Source: Actinomycetota bacterium (GTDB taxonomy: Bacteria > Actinomycetota > Acidimicrobiia > Acidimicrobiales > Ilumatobacteraceae). Taken from it: a DNA stretch of 64,000 bases. Where the stretch lies: assembly GCA_009702755.1 (NCBI GenBank), contig WLHL01000003.1, positions 1 through 64,000 of the forward strand, given 5' to 3'. How positions within the stretch are numbered: position 1 is the stretch's first letter; every line of letters starts with the position of its first letter. The position numbers and the translations under genes were made by a program. A model generated the notes under the pieces. The model was not told the DNA's origin. It saw only the letters and a program-made list of their open reading frames with translations, and ran no database searches. This document shows, in pieces, positions 8,224-18,508 of the stretch.

Positions 8224-9444
8224 ATGTTCAAAGAGCCACTCAGTCGAGCGATGCATGTCGCCCGCTGGGTGGCTCTTGCATTTCTCATCGGAGTTTTATC
8301 CGGGCTTCTTTCGGCTGCATTCATTGAGGCTCTGAACTGGGCCACTGACACGCGGGAGGGTAACAACTGGCTGGTGTTTACATTGCCACTTGCAGGACTT
8401 CTTGTTGGTTGTTCGTATCACTACCTCGGTCGCGGACTCGAACGCGGCAGTAATCTCATCATCGATCAAATCCATTCCCGCTCTGAATGGATTCCTCTCC
8501 GACTCACGCCGCTCATCTTTGGTGCAAGCGTCGTCTCTCATGTGGCTGGTGGTTCGACTGGTCGTGAAGGCGCAGCTCTGCAATTAGCCGCGGGTGTGAC
8601 TGACCCCATCAGCAAAAGGTTGGGTCTGAACCCAGCAGACCGCTCCCTCATGTTGATCGCCGCAATTGCTGGCGGATTCGGATCTGTCTTTGGAGTACCT
8701 GTTGCTGGTGCTGTCTTCGCCTTAGAAGTGCAACGTGTGGGCCGGGTTCGTTACGAAGCGCTGGTGCCAGCATTCGTTGCAAGTTTCGTGGGAGACGCAG
8801 TGGTGCGCGGACTCGGTGTGTCGCACACGCACTATCCCGTCATGCCAAAGGTTGCATGGTCAGTTTCCATGGCATGGAAGGTCGCTTTGTTCGGAGTGAT
8901 TGGTGGCCTCATCGCAATGCTCTTTGTGCATCTCACACATTTCATCAAAGACACTCTCAAGAAATACGTCGCGTGGTACCCAGCACGTCCTGTCATCGGC
9001 GGCGTTCTTCTCACCATCCTCATTCTTTCTTTCGGATGGCGCGACTACTCCGGACTTTCTATTCCACTCGCTCTTGAAGCGATGAATGGATCAGTTGCAG
9101 GACAATGGGGCAGCAAGTTGCTGTTGACCTCCATCACGATTGGTTCAGGATTCGTCGGTGGTGAGTTCATTCCGCTGTTTGTGATTGGCGCATTGGCCGG
9201 CGCAAGTTATGCACACACCATTGGAGCCAATGTTGTGGTGTTCGCAATCATCGGTTCCATCACGGTGCTAGCCGGGGCAACGAATACCCCACTTGCGTGC
9301 ACCATCATTGGCATCGAGCTGTTCGGCGGGCAGGGCCTCACATTTTTCGCGCTGGCGTGTGCTGCTGCGTATGCAACAAGTGGTCATACCGGCATCTACC
9401 ACGCGCAACCTGTGAGTGCTCACAAGTCGGGTATTGCTAATTAG
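8224..9444 (+). CDS. ClC-family channel/antiporter, CLC-F (fluoride)-like
   Basis: ERGSNLIIDQIH, GGSTGREGAALQLAAGVTD, GFVGGEFIPLFVIGA; lacks the GSGIP Cl- selectivity motif. Confidence 0.78.
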   Translation: MFKEPLSRAMHVARWVALAFLIGVLSGLLSAAFIEALNWATDTREGNNWLVFTLPLAGLLVGCSYHYLGRGLERGSNLIIDQIHSRSEWIPLRLTPLIFGASVVSHVAGGSTGREGAALQLAAGVTDPISKRLGLNPADRSLMLIAAIAGGFGSVFGVPVAGAVFALEVQRVGRVRYEALVPAFVASFVGDAVVRGLGVSHTHYPVMPKVAWSVSMAWKVALFGVIGGLIAMLFVHLTHFIKDTLKKYVAWYPARPVIGGVLLTILILSFGWRDYSGLSIPLALEAMNGSVAGQWGSKLLLTSITIGSGFVGGEFIPLFVIGALAGASYAHTIGANVVVFAIIGSITVLAGATNTPLACTIIGIELFGGQGLTFFALACAAAYATSGHTGIYHAQPVSAHKSGIAN

Positions 9445-9446
9445 CT

Positions 9447-10055
9447 CTACGGGTCAAGCCGGCGACGATTGCCGAACGCACGACCAAGTGTGACTTCATC
9501 GGCGAATTCAATGTCTCCACCCACGGGCAAACCACTTGCTAATCGACTGACGGTGACGCCCAGTGGATCAAGCAAACGTACGAGATACATCGCAGTGACA
9601 TCGCCTTCAGTGTTGTTGCTGGTGCACACAACAACTTCTGTGATGCCCTCGGGCTTGATGCGCGCGATGAGTTCTCGCACTTTTAAGTTCTCTGGGCTGA
9701 CGCCTTGTAGCGGATCAATGAGGCCGAGAAGTACGTGATAGCGACCGCGGAACTCGCCAGTACGTTCTAACGCTGCGATATCGCGCGAGTCTTCGACAAC
9801 ACACACGATGGATGTTTCACGCTTTGCATCAGTACAGATACTGCACAACTCAGCATCTGCCAAGTTGAAACAACGATCACAGAATCGCACACGTTGCTTC
9901 GCTTCGATGATTGCGCGAGCAAGACGAGCAACATCTTCATTTTCAGATTTGATGAGGTGAAGCGCTAAACGTTGTGCGCTACGTGGCCCAATGCCTGGCA
10001 AGCGTCCTAACTCGTCAATGAGCATCTGCACTGGCGGTGTGTACGGAGAAGCCAT
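9447..10055 (-). CDS. recR: Recombination mediator protein RecR
   Basis: LIDELGRLPGIGPRSAQRLALHL; C4 zinc motif CDRCFNLADAELCSIC; Toprim VCVVEDSRD. Confidence 0.97.
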   Translation of the reverse strand: MASPYTPPVQMLIDELGRLPGIGPRSAQRLALHLIKSENEDVARLARAIIEAKQRVRFCDRCFNLADAELCSICTDAKRETSIVCVVEDSRDIAALERTGEFRGRYHVLLGLIDPLQGVSPENLKVRELIARIKPEGITEVVVCTSNNTEGDVTAMYLVRLLDPLGVTVSRLASGLPVGGDIEFADEVTLGRAFGNRRRLDP

Positions 10056-10060
10056 AGTTC

Positions 10061-11968
10061 TTACTGCGCTGAGGTGTCGTCGATGACAACACCATCGGGG
10101 AAAGAGTCTTGCAACGCAGCGAGCACAGGATCAATCGCGTCATCGACAGCGGTTGTTTCCTTCATATCAATCTCTGCGTATGGGTCATCTTCAACAACCT
10201 TGTCGATTGTCTTGGTCTTCTCTTCTGCTACCGGAGCAGTTGGTCGTTCGATTCCGGATGTGGGATCAGCTTGCGTGAAGACCACGGTGCAACTCAGGCC
10301 ACATACCTTCTTCACCGCATCGACAACAGCTGCCGACTGATCTTGTGCACGCTTCAAAGGAGTATTGGCGGGCAACTTGATGGTGAGTTTCTTGCCGTCA
10401 AAAGCCTCAACGATTGCTGGCTTAAAGATTGCTTTCGGGAGGCCCTTCATTGCATCAGTCACTTGCGGCCACATCTGCGCCGGGTCTCCACCCGCAACAG
10501 ACCCTGATGAGGCTGTCTCGACGCTCGTCGACTCGCCTTGCTTCGCTTCGCTCATAATCGGCGAGCCTCCGCCGTCGCGCGCCTCATCCACATCTTTTGT
10601 AACTTCGGCTGGCGCCGCTGTGGCCTGGGTGTTCTTTGTAGAGGCCGGCGCTGTTGTGGGTGCTGTGACATCCGCGTGTGCACCGTGGGTCGGTTCATTT
10701 GCCGAAACTTGCGAGCTTGCGAGGGTTTCGGCGGGTGAAGCCGACCCTACAGGTGCACTAGGAGCTGATGCTGCGCCGACAGCAGCGCGGCCACCAATTT
10801 TTGCACGCCCTGTTGCAGGATTCAGCGGCGCTGGTGGCAATGCTGCAGCGACTCCTTGTTCCTTCAACTGCTTTACAGCTTCTTCGAGTTGCGAGATTCG
10901 TGCGAGCAAGTTTTCTGTGCTGTCGTCAAACGATGGCGCTGCAAGCTGCACGACTGCAACCTCTAACAACAAACGAGAGTCGGGCGCATGACGCATCTCC
11001 ACCATCGTGCTGCCGAGTACTTCCATGATGCGAACAATGCGTTGCACTCCGAGTTCACGTGCATATCCGTTGAGTTCGGCAAGACGAGCCTGAGGCAATT
11101 GCACGAGTTCTGGCGACATGATGGACAAGAAGCAGTTTCGCATGAGTCGCACAATGTCTTCGGCATATGTGTGTGCATCGCGGCCTTGCTGCATTGCACG
11201 AGCAACTGCTGCTAATGCCTCGCCGTGATTACGATCGACAATTGCTTTCACAATCTCTTCGGTGTGCTGAGCATCCTCTGGCTCGCCACCACCAGCAGCA
11301 ACAAGTTCAAGTGCTGACAACGTGTCGCGCGCACTTCCGCCACCTTGACGAAGAACATGAGCAATGCCTTCATCATCAACATCAAGTTCTGCTTTTTCAA
11401 TAACGAACCGGACATACTTCTCAAGCTGGTCAATAGGCAGCAAGTGGAACTGCAGATGCTGTACGCGACTGCGAATCGTTTCTGACACTTTTTGCGGATC
11501 AGTTGTTGCCAACACAAACACAACCTGTGCTGGTGGCTCTTCCAGTGTCTTCAGCAATGCAGCTTCGGCAGCACGGGTAAGCATGTGGACTTCGTCAAGA
11601 ATGAAAACACGATGACGACCAGGGCTGGTCAGTGCGGCTGCCTCGATGATGTCGCGAATCTCTTGAACACCGTTGTTGCTGGCAGCGTCCAGTTCCAGAA
11701 CGTCATAACTGGTGCCCAACTCCACTGCCTTGCAGGAATCACATTCACAGCAGGGTTCGCCCTCGACGGGGTTCTCACAGTTCAGAACCTTGGCCAAAAT
11801 TCGGGCGGTGGTGGTTTTACCGGTACCACGAGGCCCTGAAAACAAATAGGCCTGGCCTTCGCGCCCATTAATGACGGCATTACGCAAAGCCCGCACAATG
11901 TGCTCCTGGCCATACAGCTCGGAGAACTTCCGTGGACGGAAGCGACGGTAGAGGGACTGTGTTGCCAT
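10061..11968 (-). CDS. dnaX: DNA polymerase III subunit gamma/tau
   Basis: SLYRRFRPRKFSELYGQEHIVRALRNA, GPRGTGKTTTARILAK, zinc motif CENPVEGEPCCECDSC, DEVHMLT. Confidence 0.97.
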   Translation of the reverse strand: MATQSLYRRFRPRKFSELYGQEHIVRALRNAVINGREGQAYLFSGPRGTGKTTTARILAKVLNCENPVEGEPCCECDSCKAVELGTSYDVLELDAASNNGVQEIRDIIEAAALTSPGRHRVFILDEVHMLTRAAEAALLKTLEEPPAQVVFVLATTDPQKVSETIRSRVQHLQFHLLPIDQLEKYVRFVIEKAELDVDDEGIAHVLRQGGGSARDTLSALELVAAGGGEPEDAQHTEEIVKAIVDRNHGEALAAVARAMQQGRDAHTYAEDIVRLMRNCFLSIMSPELVQLPQARLAELNGYARELGVQRIVRIMEVLGSTMVEMRHAPDSRLLLEVAVVQLAAPSFDDSTENLLARISQLEEAVKQLKEQGVAAALPPAPLNPATGRAKIGGRAAVGAASAPSAPVGSASPAETLASSQVSANEPTHGAHADVTAPTTAPASTKNTQATAAPAEVTKDVDEARDGGGSPIMSEAKQGESTSVETASSGSVAGGDPAQMWPQVTDAMKGLPKAIFKPAIVEAFDGKKLTIKLPANTPLKRAQDQSAAVVDAVKKVCGLSCTVVFTQADPTSGIERPTAPVAEEKTKTIDKVVEDDPYAEIDMKETTAVDDAIDPVLAALQDSFPDGVVIDDTSAQ

Positions 11969-12064
11969 TGATGTGACCCTACCAATGAGGTGCATCGGGG
12001 GGGCTGTGTGTGCCATCGTTGAACACTTCAACGGCGTGCCGACTGGCTACCGTTTTCTCAACCC

Positions 12065-13924
12065 ATGCGTCGCTTCCTCCCCTTCCTCCTCGCCTTCTTT
12101 GGTGCCATTGTCCTCGGCATCGGAACCGCTCATGCCGCAGGGGACAATTCCATCGATACCTCCACCCCTGGAAATGGCGAGACCATCACCCTCGCGCCCA
12201 CCCAGATTCAATTGCGTTTCACCGCCCCGGTCGGTGGCGCAGAGGCCGTCGCACAAATGGGTCTGGTTCTCACATGTGATAGCCGCATCATCAACCTCAG
12301 TGCACCTCAACTCGCAGCCGATGGGCTCACTGTCTCAGCGGCACTCACGCAGCGCCTCTCAAATGGCAATTGCACTGTCACGTGGACATTGCCTGACACC
12401 AGCGCCGGCACTTACAGCTTCACATCGGCAGTTGATGTCACTACCACCGTGCCTGCCGCTAATCCCGGAAACACGACACCAACAATCCCTGGTGTTCCCG
12501 GTGAAGAAGCAGCGGTGTCGGAGCCACGCCTCGGCGGTCCCATTGGACTCGTGCGGTGGATTTCTTTCTTCTTCACATCAGCACTCTTTGGCGGATTGAT
12601 CTTCATCAAGATCGCCTGGCCTGAAGGTGTTGAGTACCCAGTGTGCGAAAAGTATTTCCGGCAGATCAGCATCCTTGCGATTGCATCACTTGTTCTGTTG
12701 ATGATGCTCATGTCAGCACGTCAAGCCGGCACTGGAATCGGTTCGACGATCTCCCCAACATCATGGGGTCCACTATTTGAAACAAACGATGGACGTGCGT
12801 TGGTGCTTCGCTTTATTGCAGTGTGTGGCCTTGCATATTTTGCGTGGATCACAGAACGCATCAACTTTGAAAACTTGGTGATGCCGAGCACCATCGCATT
12901 GCTGTTCTTTGCACTCTCTTTTGGTTTTGATCGCACAGGCGGACGGTATGCCGCACTCGGCGTCTTGCTTTCCGTATCGCACATGGCATTGGTCGCAACA
13001 TGGGTCGGCGCTATCGCGATTATCTGGCGTGTTGTTTTATACGGACCCGGTAGTAACGACCTTGTTCACGCACTTCGTGGTTGGAGCCGCATTGCAAACC
13101 TTGTGATGGTGGGCATCATCGTCACTGGCGCCATTCAGGTGTACCGCATTGACAATTTCAGCCTTATCAATAGCGGACACGGTCGTGTCATTCTCTTGAA
13201 GTCACTGATAGTTGCTGCACTCATTTTTGTTGACAACACAGTGCGTCAATTTGTGTTGCGTGGTTTACAACGTGCAAAGTCGCTGAACGAAAAAGTTGTG
13301 TACCGACTCAAGCGTCCCGTCGGTTTCCAGTTGTCAATCACCATTGTGATTCTTGCGCTTTCATCGTGGCTCCTATCGATGCGCCCGCCATATGTTTTGC
13401 AAGTTGATAAAGGTCCGCGTGTTGACTACGCCATCGTGCAAGATCTCGAAGGAGCCGACAATTTCCATGTGCGTGTCTCGATCACACCTGGCAACATCGG
13501 TGCCAACAGAGTTCTGATCGAACTCTTCGGCCCATCGCGCATTCAAAAATTCACTGTGAAGTTCACGCCCGAGAATCCGAACTACTCCGGTTTCACCATC
13601 AACGTGCCGATCACTCGGCCGGGCGCTGCCTTGGTTGCCGAAGACTCCGGCATGTTGCTACGAGCCCCGGGTAACTGGAAGATGGAAATCAACGGAGTCA
13701 CCACCATCGGCGAACTCAAGACACTCACGTCTCAGTTCGTCATCGCCGACGGGGTCACCGTCATCACCACCCCTAAGCAAGGTCTCTCCCCCGCCAGCAC
13801 CACCACGATTCCAGCAACCACCGTGCCCCCAACGCTTGCGCCTACCATCGCACCGACCATGGCTCCCACAATCGCCCCAACGGTTCCCCCTGCCGTCGCC
13901 ACCACTGTCCCCCCAGCGGGCTAA
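12065..13924 (+). CDS. CopC-CopD fusion copper resistance/uptake protein with Pro/Thr-rich C-terminal tail
   Basis: N-terminal CopC-like (STPGNGETITLAPTQIQLRFTAPVG), multi-TM CopD-like core, C-terminal TTVPPTLAPTIAPTMAPTIAPTVPP repeats. Confidence 0.8.
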   Translation: MRRFLPFLLAFFGAIVLGIGTAHAAGDNSIDTSTPGNGETITLAPTQIQLRFTAPVGGAEAVAQMGLVLTCDSRIINLSAPQLAADGLTVSAALTQRLSNGNCTVTWTLPDTSAGTYSFTSAVDVTTTVPAANPGNTTPTIPGVPGEEAAVSEPRLGGPIGLVRWISFFFTSALFGGLIFIKIAWPEGVEYPVCEKYFRQISILAIASLVLLMMLMSARQAGTGIGSTISPTSWGPLFETNDGRALVLRFIAVCGLAYFAWITERINFENLVMPSTIALLFFALSFGFDRTGGRYAALGVLLSVSHMALVATWVGAIAIIWRVVLYGPGSNDLVHALRGWSRIANLVMVGIIVTGAIQVYRIDNFSLINSGHGRVILLKSLIVAALIFVDNTVRQFVLRGLQRAKSLNEKVVYRLKRPVGFQLSITIVILALSSWLLSMRPPYVLQVDKGPRVDYAIVQDLEGADNFHVRVSITPGNIGANRVLIELFGPSRIQKFTVKFTPENPNYSGFTINVPITRPGAALVAEDSGMLLRAPGNWKMEINGVTTIGELKTLTSQFVIADGVTVITTPKQGLSPASTTTIPATTVPPTLAPTIAPTMAPTIAPTVPPAVATTVPPAG

Positions 13925-14006
13925 AACCCCTCTTCCAGCTCCCAAATCGGGGGCAGAACCCCACGGATAGAGCCGATAAGCCCCTTTCGGCACTAGCGTT
14001 TCCGAC

Positions 14007-15572
14007 GTGACTGATACCGCTGGCGCCTCAATGCAGGACAAGATCAACGACCTCCGCGACCGTCAAGAGCAGGCCCGCAATGCGGGTAGCGCTCGGTCTG
14101 TCGAACGCCATAAGGGCAAGGGCAAACTCCTCGCTCGTGAGCGCATCGAATACCTCTGCGATCCAGGCTCTTTCCATGAACTCGACATGCTTGCTCGCCA
14201 CCGTGCACAAGCAGCCGGTCTCGAAGAGCGCCCATACACCGACGGTGTCATCACCGGCTGGGGCACCATCGAAGGTCGCAAAGTGTTCCTCTTCTCTCAA
14301 GACTTCACCGTGTTCGGTGGCGCGCTTGGTGAAGTGTTCGCCGAGAAGATCCACAAGCTCATGGACCTCGCCCTCAAGGTCGGCGCTCCTGTTGTTGGTT
14401 TGAATGACGGCGCTGGTGCGCGTATTCAAGAAGGCGTTGTATCGCTTGCGTCGTACGGCGGCATCTTCCATCGCAACGTGCAGGCATCGGGTGTCATCCC
14501 GCAGATCTCTGTCATCCTCGGACCATGTGCTGGTGGCGCTGTGTATTCACCAGCGATGACCGACTTCATTTTCATGGTGCGCGAATCCAGCCACATGTTC
14601 ATCACCGGACCCGACGTTGTGAAGACAGTGACCGGCGAAGACGTGACGCTTGAAGAACTTGGTGGCGCAATGAGCCACGCTTCGAAGAGTGGTGTTGCAA
14701 CGTTCGTCTCTGCAGATGAGCAGGCATGCCTCGACGATGTTCGTTTCTTGATGTCATTCCTTCCACAGAACAACTTGGAAGAAGCACCACGTGAAGAACC
14801 CACTGATGACCCAGAGCGTTCATGCGACATGTTGCGCGACATTCTTCCTGTCTCACCAAACCAGCCATATGACATGAAGAAAGTCATTCGCGAAGTGTGT
14901 GACGACGGTGAGTACTTCGAATACTTCCAGCACTGGGCAACCAGCATCACCTGTGGTTTCGCACGTCTTGACGGAATGACAGTCGGCGTTGTGGGCAACC
15001 AGCCCATGGCATTCGCTGGTGTTCTCGACATTGAATCAAGTGAAAAAGCTGCACGTTTCGTGCGTACCTGCGATGCATTCAACATTCCGCTCATCACGTT
15101 CGTTGACGTTCCCGGATTCCTTCCTGGCGTGAACCAAGAGCACGAGGGAATCATTCGTCACGGTGCAAAGTTGTTGTACGCATTCTGCGAAGCAACAGTT
15201 CCTCGCATTCAAATCATCACGCGCAAGGCCTATGGCGGTGCGTACGTGGTGATGAACTCAAAGTCAATTGGTGCAGACCTCGCCTACGCATGGCCAACAG
15301 CAGAACTTGCTGTGATGGGACCACAAGGCGCAGTCGAGATTGTGTACAAGCGTGAATTGCAGCAAGCAGCAGATCCTGTTGCTCGTCGTGCAGAACTCGT
15401 TTCTGAATACACAGAGAAGTACGCCAACCCATACGCAGCTGCTGAGCGCGGCTATGTGGACGACGTCATCGACCCAGCCGACACACGCAAGAAGGTCATC
15501 GCCGGCTTGCGCATGTTGCAGACAAAGCGCGAAGAGTTGCCACGCCGCAAGCACGGCAACATGCCGCTGTAG
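14007..15572 (+). CDS. Acyl-CoA (propionyl/methylmalonyl-type) carboxylase beta subunit
   Basis: GTG start; KGKLLARERIEYLCDPGSFHELDMLARHRA, GDGARIQEG-like NDGAGARIQEGVVSLASYGGIF, carboxyltransferase KAYGGAYVVMNSKSIGADLAYAWP. Confidence 0.93.
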   Translation: MTDTAGASMQDKINDLRDRQEQARNAGSARSVERHKGKGKLLARERIEYLCDPGSFHELDMLARHRAQAAGLEERPYTDGVITGWGTIEGRKVFLFSQDFTVFGGALGEVFAEKIHKLMDLALKVGAPVVGLNDGAGARIQEGVVSLASYGGIFHRNVQASGVIPQISVILGPCAGGAVYSPAMTDFIFMVRESSHMFITGPDVVKTVTGEDVTLEELGGAMSHASKSGVATFVSADEQACLDDVRFLMSFLPQNNLEEAPREEPTDDPERSCDMLRDILPVSPNQPYDMKKVIREVCDDGEYFEYFQHWATSITCGFARLDGMTVGVVGNQPMAFAGVLDIESSEKAARFVRTCDAFNIPLITFVDVPGFLPGVNQEHEGIIRHGAKLLYAFCEATVPRIQIITRKAYGGAYVVMNSKSIGADLAYAWPTAELAVMGPQGAVEIVYKRELQQAADPVARRAELVSEYTEKYANPYAAAERGYVDDVIDPADTRKKVIAGLRMLQTKREELPRRKHGNMPL

Positions 15573-15581
15573 AGAATCATC

Positions 15582-16103
15582 ATGAGCGAATCAGACAACT
15601 GGCAGCCGCCAACTCCACCAACATTTGGCACCGAGTTCACAGCGCCAATTCAACAAGAACAGCGTGCAGGTTTCTGGATTCGCTTTCTCGCACACATCTG
15701 CGATGGACTGAGTTCGCTACTGGTTGCCCTACCGATTCAGTTGATCGGAGCGCTCGTTTCCGATTCCTCAAATGTTTCCAACGCTGATGGCTTCGCAGGC
15801 TTCACTAGTTTCGGCATGGGCACAACTGACATTTGGTCAGTCATCGGAACAATCGCATCGTTCTTCGTTCTTGCATATTGGATTGGGTCACGCGGTGGTT
15901 CGCCATTACGCGTTCGCCTCGGAGTTCTTGTGTTGGACCAGAACGATGGTTCGTTCATTGGAACAAGACGTGCTGTGTACCGCGGACTCATGGGTTATGT
16001 CTCACAATTGGCACTACTCCTTGGTTATCTGTGGATGCTCTGGGATCCACAGCGCCAAACGTGGCACGACAAGGTCGCACAATCAGTGGTGGTGAAGCGA
16101 TGA
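15582..16103 (+). CDS. RDD family membrane protein
   Basis: AGFWIRFLAHICDGLSSLL...GGSPLRVRLGVLVLDQNDG...MLWDPQRQTWHDKVAQSVVV. Confidence 0.85.
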   Translation: MSESDNWQPPTPPTFGTEFTAPIQQEQRAGFWIRFLAHICDGLSSLLVALPIQLIGALVSDSSNVSNADGFAGFTSFGMGTTDIWSVIGTIASFFVLAYWIGSRGGSPLRVRLGVLVLDQNDGSFIGTRRAVYRGLMGYVSQLALLLGYLWMLWDPQRQTWHDKVAQSVVVKR

Positions 16104-16297
16104 ACGTCAATGTCGGTTCCATCACCCCGAACCCATCAGATGAAGAAGCTGCAGCAATTGCAGCTGCCGTCACCATGATGTGGCCACAACCAGTGCTTGC
16201 ACAGCAGAACTCCGCGAAGACAAATGAGTCGTGGCGCTTCAGTGGACGCTGGTGGTCAGACAATTCCATCGCACGTCGCATTCGCCCTGGCTCGTAA
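16100..16297 (+). CDS. Acyl-CoA carboxylase epsilon-like small subunit
   Basis: 65 aa from ATG 16100 (4-nt overlap with the RDD gene): NPSDEEAAAIAAAVTMMW...SWRFSGRWWSDNSIARRIRPGS; follows the beta subunit. Confidence 0.6.
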   Translation: MNVNVGSITPNPSDEEAAAIAAAVTMMWPQPVLAQQNSAKTNESWRFSGRWWSDNSIARRIRPGS

Positions 16298-16299
16298 CG

Positions 16300-17316
16300 A
16301 TGAGCAGCGTCGGCGCAACTGAACTCACAACAGTCGCTGACAATCTTGCGGTCTTTCACCACGGTTCACATGTCATTCGCCATGAGAACCTTCAGCCCGA
16401 TACTTCCTACACGGAACATGGCATTGACTTTCGAACCTTGCCTCGTCCCACTGGGAAACTGCTGAGCACTTTCACCACCGTCAACGATGTTCACTTTGGC
16501 GAAACTGAATGTGGTCGCATTGACGATCGACCAGATGGTCCCATTCAGCGTCCTCTGCCGGGCGAAGGACCGTATCCCGTCACTATGAACCTTGGTGCCG
16601 TCACAGAGATGCGTGCCTTGCATCCTGATGCGGTCATCGTCAAAGGTGACATCACGAATGCTGGACTCGAAGAAGAATTCGATGCGTTTCGCGAGATGTA
16701 CTACGGAACATTTGGCGAGAAGTTATTCGTTGCACGCGGTAATCACGACGCATATCAAGGTCAAGAAGTTTTCACCGGCGACACGTGGATAGAACTTCCT
16801 GGCATTGCGATTGCTCTCATTGACACCACGATTCCTACTCAAACAACAGGACGCATTGATCCGTCTCAGTTCGAGTGGATCGATGCGCAACTGCACAAAG
16901 CAACAACGCCCGTCATCATCATGGGTCACCATCAGCAGTGGACAGATGGTGGTCGCAGCGATGACTACTTCGGTCTTCATCCAGACTGCAGTGATGAACT
17001 CGACATGCTCTGTGCTCGTCACGCAAACGTCATCGCATATACAGCGGGCCATACCCATCGTCATCGTGTGCGATTTATGAATGAATCGCGAATCCCCACT
17101 ATCGAGATTGGCTGCATTAAGGATTTTCCCGGCACCTGGGCCGAGTATCGCGTATACGAAGGCGGTGTGATGCAAATTGTTCATCGCATTTCAACACCGG
17201 ACGCACTGAGTTGGAGCGAACGCTGTCGTTTCCTCTATCAAGACTTTGGTGTGAACTATCAGGAGTACGCAATGGGTGAACTCACTGATCGTTGCCTTAT
17301 CCTTCCTATTCGATGA
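16300..17316 (+). CDS. Calcineurin-like metallophosphoesterase (CpdA/Icc-like)
   Basis: NDVHFGE, VKGDITNAG, ARGNHDAY, IIMGHHQQW, AGHTHRHRV phosphoesterase motifs. Confidence 0.88.
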   Translation: MSSVGATELTTVADNLAVFHHGSHVIRHENLQPDTSYTEHGIDFRTLPRPTGKLLSTFTTVNDVHFGETECGRIDDRPDGPIQRPLPGEGPYPVTMNLGAVTEMRALHPDAVIVKGDITNAGLEEEFDAFREMYYGTFGEKLFVARGNHDAYQGQEVFTGDTWIELPGIAIALIDTTIPTQTTGRIDPSQFEWIDAQLHKATTPVIIMGHHQQWTDGGRSDDYFGLHPDCSDELDMLCARHANVIAYTAGHTHRHRVRFMNESRIPTIEIGCIKDFPGTWAEYRVYEGGVMQIVHRISTPDALSWSERCRFLYQDFGVNYQEYAMGELTDRCLILPIR

Positions 17317-18437
17317 GTTCAGATCCCGCACTGAAAGGCCTGAAGGTCATTGACCTTTCCACCGTTCTTGCTGGACCCAATTGCGCGCGATACCTCGCCG
17401 ACTTTGGTGCCGATGTCATCAAGATTGAGCGACCCGATACCGGCGACAGTTTGCGCAACATGGCATGGCGCGACCCCGAAGATGGTGAAGGTTTGTGGTG
17501 GCGATTTGTTAACCGCAACAAACGCACAATTGATCTTGATTTGAAGAACGCCGATGATGCTGCAGTGTTTCTGCGCCTGATTGACGAAGCAGATGTTCTC
17601 GTGGAGAATCTTCGTCCAGGGATTCTTGAGCGTCTCGGTTTTGCACCCGAGGTGTTGCACGCACGCAATCCGAAACTGGTCATCACACGCATCACGGGTT
17701 TCGGGCAAACAGGACCATATGCATCGCGTCCTGGTTTTGCATCAATCGCTGAATCAATGGGTGGCGTCGCTGGCATCAGTGGTCAGCCGGGTGGCGAACC
17801 AATGCTTCCTGCATTTGCAATGACAGATGAAATCACTGGCCTTGTTGGTGCATTCGCAACGATGGTCGCACTACTCAGCGAGAAGGGTCAAGTTGTTGAT
17901 GTCTCATTGTTGGAAAGCATTTTCCACATCATGGGACCACTCATCAGTGTGTGGAAGACACGTGGTGAGATGCAAGAGCGCATGGGTTCGGGTATTCCGT
18001 ACACCGTTCCTCGTGGCGTCTACCGATGCAGCGACGACAAGTACATCGGCATCTCTGCAAGCAGTGATTCAGTTGCCGGCCGTGTTGTGAAGTTGTTGGG
18101 CTTCGAAGGTGACGTGAGATTCGCAACATTTAACTCGCGTGTCGAGAATCGTGTGGCGCTCGATGAAGCAATGCGCGGTTGGTGTGCGCAACGCACACAA
18201 GTGCAGGCACTTCAGGAGATGTCCGACGCAGATGCTGCAGCTGGCCCGATCATGTCGATGGAAGACATAGCGAACGATCCGCACTATGCCCATCGCGAGG
18301 CGATCGTGGACCTTGATGGAACCCCGATGCAAGGTCTCATCGCCAAACTGAGCGAGACACCCGGTGTCCTCAACTGGCGAGGCAAAGAACGCAATGCCGA
18401 TGGCGACGACATCCGCGCCAATGGCTGGGGTTCATAG
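17313..18437 (+). CDS. CaiB/BaiF CoA-transferase family protein
   Basis: LKGLKVIDLSTVLAGPNCARYLADFGADVIKIERPDTGD; ATGA overlap with preceding gene. Confidence 0.92.
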   Translation: MSSDPALKGLKVIDLSTVLAGPNCARYLADFGADVIKIERPDTGDSLRNMAWRDPEDGEGLWWRFVNRNKRTIDLDLKNADDAAVFLRLIDEADVLVENLRPGILERLGFAPEVLHARNPKLVITRITGFGQTGPYASRPGFASIAESMGGVAGISGQPGGEPMLPAFAMTDEITGLVGAFATMVALLSEKGQVVDVSLLESIFHIMGPLISVWKTRGEMQERMGSGIPYTVPRGVYRCSDDKYIGISASSDSVAGRVVKLLGFEGDVRFATFNSRVENRVALDEAMRGWCAQRTQVQALQEMSDADAAAGPIMSMEDIANDPHYAHREAIVDLDGTPMQGLIAKLSETPGVLNWRGKERNADGDDIRANGWGS

Positions 18438-18508
18438 GCCTCACGCCCTCTAACCCGCCTGTTCATAATGGTGGGGAGTATTGTTCACCTGTTCGTCAGG
18501 GGGCAAAC

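Noticed and set aside
14426-15154. Long antisense ORF (242 aa) opposite the acyl-CoA carboxylase beta subunit
   Set aside because: Shadow frame of a strongly conserved CDS; low-complexity, Ser/Thr-rich composition, no motifs.
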